A stretch of DNA of 64,000 bases, taken from positions 1,107,501 through 1,171,500 of the forward strand of contig JABMCL010000145.1 of NCBI GenBank assembly GCA_018857735.1, read 5' to 3'. This DNA is from Alviniconcha marisindica (lineage: Eukaryota > Mollusca > Gastropoda > Provannidae). Under the pieces are notes generated by a model. That model saw only the letters and a list, made by a program, of their open reading frames with translations, was not told the DNA's origin and did not search any database. This document shows, in pieces, positions 14,901-26,678 of the stretch; the stretch's first letter is position 1, and each line of letters starts with the position of its first letter. The position numbers and the translations under genes are program-made.

Positions 14901-17900
14901 GGGTTGCAAAGCTTCAGACCAAGGTGAAGTGGTGAATGGGTACAAAGCCATAAACTGATGCTGTGAAGATCCTGACAATGGATTATGAACACCTCACCCA
15001 GAACCACCCCTCTTGTCTGTTTACTGGTTTGCTCTTGTCTATTTACTGGTTTGCTCTTTGCTCTTGCGTGTTTACTGGTTTGCTCTTGTGTCTATTTACT
15101 GGTTTGCTCTTGTCTATTTACTGGTATGCTCTTGTCTATTTGCTGGTTTGCTGAAAGCCATAAACTGACACTGTAAAACTCCTGATGAAAGACCATGAAC
15201 ACCTCACCAAGAACCACCCCTCTTGTCTATTTACTGGTTTACTCTTGTCTATATACTGGTTAACTCTAGTCCATTTACTGGTTTGCTCTTGTCTGTTTAC
15301 TGGTTTGCTCAGTCATAAAGTGACCCCATGAAACTCCTGATGACACCATGAACACCTCACCAAGAACCACCCCTCTTGTCTATTTACTGGTTTGCTTTTG
15401 TCTATTTACTGGTCTGAATTGATGGCCACGATATTTTTTTTTTTTTTTTAGTGTGTATTTCTTGTTTATACTTCATTTGATCTGTCTGATCCTTGTTATG
15501 TCTAAGGTTTGTCAAAACTTGTTTTCTCATGCTTAGATTATAATTACAGTGCTGCATGTGGTTGAGTATTTTCTATTAGACTGTCGCCCTGATAGAACCG
15601 TACTGGTTGACTGGGCGTAAAGCACCAACTTACTTACTTCTATCAGACTGCTTTAAAATTAGATTATTTTTTTTTAAGTCACAAAAAAAGGACTATCCCT
15701 GTTTTGCATCAAGAGGGGTTTCACTATGTGACCATACAAAGCAATCATTTGAGTATCAAGCATTTTTGATCCAAACCCTCCTTGTTCAACACTCTCCCAG
15801 TAAGGTTCATAGTTATAAATATGAACCCAAAGTGTATCATATATGATTATTTAGACTGACCATAGCACAAGTGTGCCCACAGCCATAAAACCAACATACA
15901 AATAAAGCTAAAAATTACAGCACTTAAATTAAAACTGAATAAAACAGTGTGCAAAGTGTTGGCGAATGCAATTTTTTAATGAAATAAACACTCTTATTAT
16001 ACATACAAAAATAATGAAAATATTGATAGAACTGATCTTCCTTCTTTTTTATATATATTCTAAAGAGCTGAATTTTGCCAAAACATTGATCTGTTTGTTT
16101 GGCACTAGACAAAAACACCATCATCATTTTAGCTCATTTGACTTCATCCTGAGGTGACCTTGCTCCGGTCTCGCTTCAGAAAGCTGTGAGTTTTCTTTTT
16201 TTTCTCTTTTTCTGTGTGTGTTTTAAGAAGCAAAATATTCACGTAACTTGCATTTGCAACCATCATGCCCACCACACTAAGTCTCCAAACTAGTAATAAG
16301 CACTTACATCAAATTCAAACACCTCAGGAAAGAACTTGTCGTACATGCGTAGTTCATCAATTGATCTGACCTCCGGGGGTTCAAGGCCATCACCCTGATC
16401 GTCTTCCGACTGAAACAGAATTCAGGTTTTCACCACAAAACACAGGCAAATCAACATACTTGCAAGATATTCAGGTTTTCACCACAAAACACAGGCAAAT
16501 CAACATACTGCAAATACTGCAAACACATAAAAGGTTCAAAAGAACACTATTTATTAGGACAAAACACAACATGCAAATTTTCGGGGTAATCCCCTTTAAC
16601 AAGCAACAAAATGACACTTAACCCACTTGGCCCCAGACCAGCCGCTGCCCTTTTACTACGAAATCCCTTGCGAAGGGAAGTAACTGTGTCAAATGATCCC
16701 GGTATACAACTTTAAAAATCAATAATAAACACCAAACAAAAGTTTCAGCTCACTTTGTACTTTTCCAAGTTTGCGAATCCAGTGTTCTTGTAGATCCAAC
16801 AGTTTTTGATTTTTTTCACTAAAAACTAAAAGCATAATTTTTTTCTCTCCTCAAAATCCCAAGTCACAAATGTCAGCATCTGAATGTCAGGTTTTTGGGG
16901 GCCTACGGGGTAACCGACTTTGCAAATTTTCCAGTTTGAATCTCCAAAGACGAAGCTCCGTAAGTTTGTTAGGGTGCCCACAGTAAACGACTGAGCCATA
17001 TTTGCAGGTCAAATCTCAAAAGATGAAGCTCTGACGCCACTGCTAACAGTAGGCCTTTTGTTTATTTTGGGGCATCTATCGTGTCCACCTCGCAACTTTG
17101 AAAATTCACAGTGTCTCTCAAACTTCGCTGAACTTTGAACAAAGGACATCGCTGGAAGTAGTAAACAATAGCGGAAACAAGGTTACAAGTCTCGCGAGAA
17201 TCCCGTTCCTATTTGCATAAGCCGAGATGCTAGTATGGAGCGTCGGCTAGCCGGCTGCTACCAGGCGGTCTGGGGTTTTGCGGTAAGGCAAAAGAGCGGG
17301 TGGTGACGGGTGGTCTGGGGCCAAGTGGGTTAAACAACGGTTCAATGGTGAAAAATGATGAAAAATGAGATGAGCTAAACCACAATGAAAAATGAGATGG
17401 AGAGCTAAACCACTGATCTGTTTTTGTTTAACTGTTGCTTAGTGTTGTTTTGTAGCTTGATAATGGGGATTACTCCAAAAATTTGCAAGTTGTGTTTTGT
17501 CCTAATAAACAGCGTTCTTTTAAACCTTTTTTGATTGTACGTGTTTGGGTCTTGTTTTAGAACTCTAGCAGTCATTCATGTTTCAAATCAGCATACTTGC
17601 AAAATATTCCGGTTTTCGCCACAAGTGGACAGCTCTGTACACACAGCTGACAGCGGACATAGCTCTAGAGCTCTGGAGACAAGACAGACAGAGTAAAAGG
17701 CACAGAGTGCTGGCTTTGACAAACAGAAAAGTCTCCAAACCTCATCAGGGTGATCAGTCCGGAACCTTTCATCATCACTGTCAATGTCATCATCATCATC
17801 CAGTGAGCTGTGGTCACTGTCGTCTTGGTTTTGTCGAGTAATTGTGGCTGGAACAAATCAGCAGAGCGTAATCTTAGAGTCAATCTAATCAAAAACAATC

Positions 17901-20900
17901 AATGGCTGAAATACACTGATAGACTTCTGGGTACAAAAGGGCAGCACACATGGTTGTAATTCTGTGTGACTTTCAATCGTCAATTTTTAACAAACAGGAC
18001 CATAAATCAAGCAGAAAGACGCAGCATGCACATTTTTTTTTAAAATCCATTCCTATTTTTATTCCACTTTTATTTTTTATTCCAGTCTGTTTTTTATGCT
18101 ATTAATATTTTTGATTCCATTCTTATTTTTGTATTCTGTTTTTTATTCCATTCCTGTTTGTTATTCCATTCTTATCGACTGGTTTCTTCGGTGTGGTTCC
18201 ACTTTCAATGATCAGCCAAGTGCAGAGGTTTGCAGCAGGGCGACTGACTGGTACCTTGAAACTCTGGCAGTGTGTAGCACTCCGGAATATGGACATCCGA
18301 GTGAGGCAGCGGGAAAGTGATGGCGCTCAGCACGTTTTCCAGGGGGAGGCGATTGCGGGGGCAGCACTTGCGCATGATCAGGGAAGCCAGCATGATTAGA
18401 CTCTCCACCTCCCGTGAGTCGCTCACGTCCTGGGCGCTGTTGTACAGGACGCGGATCCCGTCAGACTCCACAAAGGCTTGCCGCCCAGACTCTGCCAGAA
18501 AGAAGGGAGAAAAAAATGTAGTAATGAAGAGATGGGAAGCTGACAGGAAAGTGATTGCAGGATTGAGAGTATTTTTAACCTTCCTCTCCCCTCATAATCA
18601 TAGTACGTTTCAGTGATAATGAGGCAGGGCTGTTTTTCCTTTTCTGGTAATGACTTATTTGCTTTGTTGACCTGGTCTGTTTGAAGCTTGCCTGGTTTCT
18701 GAATGTGGGAGGCAGTTGGAGATGGGGAAGGGAGAGATGTGGGAATGTATAAAATACATCTATCACCTTGCACGCACACACAACTTCCCATGCTGGCACA
18801 GGATACAGCATGATTTTTTTTCTCTCTCTCAGCATTACCATTATCAACATCCTCTTGTTTAATTGTCAACAAGAGCACAAACATCACCTCATCGTGTTGC
18901 TGTTGATCGCTTTTATACAATGCTATTCTCTGCTCTTGAGCAGACTCGCTGTGCTCTTCTCACATGCAATTCTGAATGAGTGACTAGCTTTTTATAGTGC
19001 ATTTGGAATATCCATTGAGGTGGTATACTTACAGCACTGTTTGCTTGTTGCATGTTATGGGAAAATATATTCAAACTAGAACACAAACATAATCTCCATC
19101 ATATTATAAAAAATATATTCTAAACTACAGAGCAAGCCTGGGCACCAAGCTAAGAACAGATCCTGCTGTGCATCAGCAGCTGTTAAGACTCCTTCAATGC
19201 TGACAACGTCTCAGGAGAGGAACTAGCCCTTTGATGAACCAAGATCTCATGAGGCAGAGGATGTGGGAGACTATACCTATACCTAATGCTATGCTGTCAG
19301 AAGACTATGCCTATACCTAATGCTATGCTGTCAGAAGACTATACCTATACCTAATGTTATGCCATCACAAGACTATACCTATATCTAATGCTATGCTGTC
19401 AGAAGACTATACCTATACCTAATGCTATGCTGTCACAAGACCATACCTAACCTAATGCTATGCTGTCCCAAGACTATACCTATACCTAATGCTATGCTGT
19501 CACAAGACTATACCTATACATAATGCTATGCTGTCACAAACAGAATGATCCTGCCTTAAGAGTTAAGACAGACAGCAGTGTGAGACATTTTAAAGTTTCA
19601 CTAATTGTTGGGGCAAAAGTTACAAGACAGTGTCCTTGAGTCAAAGCTGAATCAAACTAAGGTCTGCCTTCTTACCAGCCTACACAGCACCCTACTGCTC
19701 GGCCAGACTGCTTCACAAGTATTGGTATCAATGTACACAAATCTGAACTGTGCCAGAGTGATTGCAAAAAACAAACAAAAAAGACAGAGAGAAAAAAAAG
19801 AACTGCTTGGCACCAGTACTGCAGTGCAGAAAACTACCACCATCATTATGAATGTGACTAACACAGAATTTATGAGTATTGATCAGCAAGCAACAACTGC
19901 ACGCATCAGCATGTCGGCCAAGAAAGCTTGTGTGCAACAGCGTCACGACTGCTTAGAAAAACTCACATGCATACAGAAAAAAGGTGTGCGTAGGTGTGGC
20001 TATACATAAAGCTGGAGTGTACAGCAACACACCTCTATCCAACGCTTGTTTGTGCCAGCCTGACTACAGACACTATACCTGTGTGCAGAGGTGTTGTGGC
20101 GTGCACTCACTGAGATTGGTGATGTTCTTCAGGGTGTTGAGGATGGCTTTACGCAGGTTGATGTAGCGATTCTTGCTGTCAGCCTGGTGCCAGTCCGAGT
20201 GATGCGTCAGCAGCAAGGGGACACCACCCATCCCAATCAGACGTGCAGAGTTGCTCTCTGTCATCAGTGGAAAAACCCACGAAGATGAGAAGAATGACAT
20301 GCATGCATTTCCTCAACAGGCTGATGAGCAAGTGAAGTGAAAGGTGGATGGCCCCTAATCCCGATTTCCTAAAGAGTCCATAAGTCCCGTTCTCTTTCCA
20401 CGTGCACGAGTCATCTAAAACCCCACAAACAGCTATAGGCTTGTGTTAGACTGGCAAGTCTTTGTTTTGGCAAAAATGCCTCTTAAGTAACTTGTGGTCT
20501 TCAGTGGTATGTGGGATGGCATTGGCCCATACAAGGGTTCATTTTCTCCTCGTTAATAGCCTCTGTCAGTAAAAGCAGCATCAGAGCCACTATTTTTCGA
20601 CAGTGTTTAGGCTGCTTAAACATAAAAATAAAAATAAGTCGCTAATTTTAAGCACACATAGGCTGGTCAGACAGCCCCGTCTGCACTTCACACATGCAGA
20701 TTTTTTCTGTGTTACTGTCACCATTTAGAACAGTGAAAACAATAGGGGGGGTGGGGGGGGGGGGGGGGGGAAGAGGCTATTTGCTCTTCACATGTAAATG
20801 ATGTATGCACCCAATTCAACCTTATGAATACAGACAGCAGTGTTAGCCTTGTTATCCTTTGTGTTTGTTTGCCACCTTCAGATGGTAGAACCAAGAAAGT

Positions 20901-23900
20901 TCTCACTCATATGTACCATACAGTGATACACAGAAGAATGGAGTCTATGAGCAAACAGGCTATCCGGTATACATGCAGTATATATTATTACCAGGCCATT
21001 TGAGTAAACGTTTAAAAATTAAACAATGCCAGAGGCATCCTGGAATGACAGGCACTGCAGTGTGCACAAACATCCAACAATGAAGGGAGACACAGCTGAG
21101 CAGACATTCAGGACGGAGGTTGCAAACACCACCCGATTTCCTGCGGATTTCACTCACTGGATTTGGTCATGTTGCTGAGGTTCTCAAAGGCTAGCTTGCT
21201 GCAGGTGGCGTGCTTGCGACCGCATGCCGAGAGAACCCGAAACATGATGTTGATGGCGTTGTGCTTGCCAAGGTAGGACGCGTTCACACCTGAAACGGCG
21301 TCCAACGCCAGGTCTCACAGTTAGCAAACAAACAGTCTTGGCTTTCTGAAACTCTGCTAGCTGTGACCTTGAAAACCATCTTGTGGTCACCGAACCCAGT
21401 ATAAAAACAAGAAAAGTAGTTATAGTGCAGGTTCACTCAAACAAAACCTGAGAAAATGCCAACATTAAGGTTTTTGTTCAGGGATGAAATTCACCAAATA
21501 CATCTCCTAAATAACTGTCAAAGTCAAAATCAGCATTACATACCTGATTTTAATCCACACTCAACACTAAAACTGGCATTACACACCTGTTTTAATCTAC
21601 ATTCAACAATGAACCTGGCATTACACACCTGATTTAATCCACATTCAACAATAAAACCGGCATTACATGCTTGATTTAACCCATACTCGACAATCACCCA
21701 ATGTCTAAATCTGATTAAATAAGCATTTACACTAGTTAAGAGAGACATAATTAAAAACAAAATTACTGTGGCCTTAAATTAAAGCCAAAGCCACACAAAG
21801 TTGTACTGAATCAGTTAACCTTCATGAGTTAACCACTACTACACAATCTACCACTGTTCACATTGCCATGTCCAAAAGAACTGCAACATTACAGTGACTG
21901 AGAGAGGGGACTCACTGTTGGCTGTGTAGAGTTTCAGCACTTGGAGGAGGGGCTGCAGGAAACGAAAATGGCTGGTGTTGTTCTTGATCAGGTTCAGCGT
22001 CAACAGCAGCGCACGGTGCAAGCGTGCTTTCACCCCAAACTTACGATCTGCACACAGAGCAAGGCAACCCAGTCACTTCTAACTGCACTCGAGTGCAAGG
22101 CAACCCCGTCACTTCTAACTGCACACAGTGCAAGGCAACCTCGTCACTTCTAACTGCACACAGTGCAAGGCAACCTCGTCACTTCTAACTGCACACAGTG
22201 CAAGGCAACCCAGTCACTTCTAACTGCACACAGTGCAAGGCAACCCTGTCACTTCTAACTGCACACAGTGCAAGGCAAGGCAACCCCATCACTTCTAACT
22301 GCACACAGTGCAAGGCAACCCTGTCATTCTAACTGCACACAGTGCAAGGCAACCCGTCATTCTAACTGCACAACAGTTTGCAAGGCAAGGCAACCCCGTC
22401 ACTTCTAACTGCACACAGTGCAAGGCAACCCGTCACTTCTAACTGCACACAGTGCAAGGCAACCCCGTCACTTCTAACTGCACACAGCGCAAGGCAACCC
22501 CATCACTTCTAACTGCACACAGTGCAAGGCAACCCCGTCACTTCTAACTGCACACAGTGCAAGGCAACCCCGTCACTTCTAACTGCAAACAGCGCAAGGC
22601 AACCCCGTCACTTCTAACTGCACACAGTGCAAGGCAACCCCGTCACTTCTAACTGCACACAGTGCAAGCAACCCCGTCACTTCTAACTGCACACAGTGCA
22701 AGGCAACCCCGTCACTTCTAACTGCACACAGTGCAAGGCAACCCCATCACTTCTAACTGCACACAGCGCAAGGCAACCCCGTCACTTCTAACTGCACACA
22801 GTGCAAGGCAACCCCGTCACTTCTAACTGCACACAGTGCGCAAGGCAACCCCGTCACTTCTAACTGCACACAGTGCAAGGCAACCCCGTCACTTCTAACT
22901 GCACACAGTGCAAGGCAACCCCGTCACTTCTAACTGCACACAGTGCAATGCAACCCCGTCACTTCTAACTGCACACAGTGCAAGGCAACCCCGTCACTTC
23001 TAACTGCACACAGTGCAAGGCAACCCCGTCACTTCTAACTGCACACAGTGCAATGCAACCCCGTCACTTCTAACTGCACACAGTGCAAGGCAACCCCAGT
23101 CACTTCTAACTGCACACAGTGCAAGGCAACCCCTCACTTCTAACTGCACACAGTGCAATGCAACCCCGTCACTTCTAACTGCACACAGTGCAAGGTTCCA
23201 ACCCAGTGCAACTTTCTAACTGCACACAGGCAAGGCAACCCCGTCACTTCTAACTGCACACAGTGCAATGCAACCCCATGACTTCTAACTGCACACAGTG
23301 CAAGGCAACCCAGTCACTTCTAACTGCACACAGTGCAATGGCAACCCAGTCACTTCTAACTGCAAACAGCGCAATCAACCCGTACTATCTACTGCACACA
23401 GTGCAAACACAACCATGTGACTTCTATCTGCACACAGTGCAAGGCAACCTGTACTTCTACATCTGCACACAGTGTCAGGCAAAGCCTCAATTTTACCTTT
23501 GTGACCTGTCTGGACCAGCAAGTGCAAAAGCATCAACTCACCTCAATCTTACCTTTGTGACCTATCTTGGCCAGCACGAGTGGCAAAGCTCAATCTTTAC
23601 CTTTGTGACCTATCTGGCCAGCAACAGAGTGGCAAAGCATCAATCTTTACCTTTGTGACCTATCTGGCCAGCACAGAGTGGCAAAGCATCAATCTTTACC
23701 TTTGTGACCTATCCTGGCCAGCAGAGTGGCAATTAAAGCGTCAATCTTTACCTTTGTGACCTATCTTGGCCAGCACAGAGTGGCAAAGCATCAATCTTTA
23801 CCTTTGTGACCTATCCTGGCCAGCACAGAGTGGCAAAGCATCAATCTTTACCTTTGTGACCTATCTTGGCCAGCACAGAGTGGCAAAGCATCAATCTTTA

Positions 23901-26636
23901 CCTTTGTGACCTATCTTGGCCAGCATGGAGTGGCAAAGCATCAATCTTTACCTTTGTGACCTATCTTGGCCAGCATGGAGTGGCAAAGCATCAATCTTTA
24001 CCTTTGTGACCTACCCTTGGCCAGCATGGAGTGGCAAAAAGCATCAATCTTTACCTTTGTGACCTATCTTGGCCAGCATGGAGTGGCAATTAAAGCGTCA
24101 ATCTTTACCTTTGTGACCTATCTTGGCCAGCAGGAGTGGCAATTAAAGCATCAATCTTTACCTTTGTGACCTATCTTGGCCAGCATGGAGTGGCAATTAA
24201 AGCGTCAATCTTTACCTTTGTGACCTATCTTGGCCAGCGGCAGTGGCAATTAAAGCGTCAATCTTTACCTTTGTGACCTATCTTGGCCAGCGCAGTGGCA
24301 ATTAAAGCGTCAATCTTTACCTTATTTGTAAAAACCTTTATCCTATCTTGGCCAGCGCAGTGGCAATTAAAGCGTCAATCTTTACCTTTGTGACCTATCT
24401 TGGCCAGCACAGCGGCAATTAAAGCGTCAATCTTTACCTTTGTGGCCTATCTTGGCCAGCACAGAGTGGCAAAGCACCAGCAGGTCCTCGTGGAGACTCA
24501 TTTCCTGGCACACCACTTGCTTCAAGATGGCAAACACCACCACGGTGACACCATGGTTCACCAGCATCAAGGCCCTCTTGCCCCCCTCTGGAACACGACA
24601 CAAACACACCAGGGTAAGGGGTCTTTTGTGCAACAATGCCAGGGTAACACGGTAACTCCACAGTGTCATTTAACTCAGTGTGAGCATGCTTGCATGTATG
24701 CATGCCCATGCATGCTTTAAGCCGCATTTGTGAATGTGCACCTTGACACACAATGTCTGACTGATATCTAAAACTAAAATATCAAATTTATTTGGAGTGT
24801 CTCCAACACAGTCAAGAAATAAATAAAGAGATGTCGGTAGCTTATTATCTTCAAAAGGAACTAAGTTTGGGGAAGTAAGACTGAGTTCCTTGAATTCAAA
24901 TGGATTCTGGAGCAGCTCAGAATGAGAACTATAATGGTCAAATGATAAATAACATTAAAAATACAATACTGCTAACACTGAAGCGACTCACGAGATCTAC
25001 CCAGCAGTTCGATGAAGATGTTGAGGGTGTTCTGGAGAGCTTGTTCATCAGACACTTGCTGAAATGACCCGCAAAAAAGAGAGAGAGAAAAAAACACTTT
25101 AAAAAAAGACACAAAGCACAAGGGCGCCACTGCAACAAAAACAAAAGAGATCTGTCTGTCCTGCCTGCACAGATTCTAAACCACTTTGTATGCTGAAAAT
25201 TTAGGCATACAAAATAAGCCTAAATCATACTAGAAAGCAGGTCTGGAACCCCCAGACACGCACCAGCCCTCTTTAAGGCCGCTCTTTCTGAAACCTTTCC
25301 CATAACTCTGTCACTGCCACTCTGTCACTTGAAATGACCCATAAAAGTGCAAAATTTGAAATCCTTAACCCTTTTTATCTTTTTTGCATCGGCATGTGAA
25401 CAGAATTTTATCGAACCCACAGTACTGAAAGATTTGCTACTGGGCGGTTCAGGCAGGGTTGTTAACTCCCTTGACTATTGCCCGGCATCGCTTAAGTCCC
25501 TTGGATGCTTTTACTTCCGGTGTGTACTTTCTTCACAGTGGAAGGCGGTGACAGTGAATTTGCGAATTTTACACTGCCAACTTTAAAGACATTTTTGGAG
25601 GCACGTAGTCAGAATGTGTCTGGCAACAAGCAATAACTCGTTGCTCATGCTATAGGATGCCCCACGAACTCGCGATCTTCTGGTCAGTCAAAAAATGATG
25701 CATAGACACTTTTTTCCCACCCTCCATCCCCTTTCCCCGGTAATTTTTGCAACTGCAACAGTGCTTGCATTTGTACTGCTTTGTAATTCTAGGTTCAACT
25801 TCCACCGTTATACACAGCGTAAGCAACGCCTACTCAGAAATCAGCCCGGAAGAGATGCTGCAACCTCTTGTGACTTCTTGCATGAAAGATTACAAAGGGC
25901 ATTCACTCATGCTAACCAGCTTCAATGAACCGCCCAACAGGACCAGAGAATATGCTGTTTGCAGGCTTGTGTGTGCACTTTTCAGCCCAGAAATGTTACA
26001 GGCTGGGGCTGTGAATGGATTAATATGTAGAATGTACAAATAACCCCTGACCTCTTTTTGTTTCAAGACCACTTAAGCTTGGTTGTTAGGGTGGTCTCGA
26101 AACAGGACTTACACTGTGTGGGTAATGAAAACCTCACCTGGAGAACATTGACAAGGATATCAATGTGACCTGCTTGCTTGAACACCAGGTCTCTCTGCAG
26201 CTTGTCTGCAACCAGTAAGGTATACATATCTGATTACACACCTGACAACCACACCCACACTCATCCTCCCCTCCCCTTCTCCCAACTCTGACAGTTACAA
26301 TCCGAGCAAACAAAATGCAACAAGAAAATCAATGAGAAAACGAACTGGACTGAGGGTGAATCTGTGGGAAGACCTAGAGAACTTTGGCCAAGAAAACAGT
26401 GGACTTTGTCCAGGTAAGTGGGAGGAGGGGTGGGAGGGGGAATGGGGCTGAGGATGATGCTGTGGGGCTGTCACCAAGACCTGGAGAACTTTGGCCAAGA
26501 AAACAGTGGACTTTGTCCAGGTAAGTGGGAAGGGGAGGGGGGAGCTGAGGGTTGAGCTGTGGGGCTGCCACCAAGACCTGGAGAACTTTGGCTGAGAAAA
26601 CAATGGACTTTGTCCAGGTAAGTTGGGGGTGTGGGT

Positions 26637-26678
<42 letters not shown>

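Noticed and set aside
1..24437. CRISPR-like array
   Set aside because: Repeat arrays have no unique equal-length spacers and lie in introns of an animal gene.
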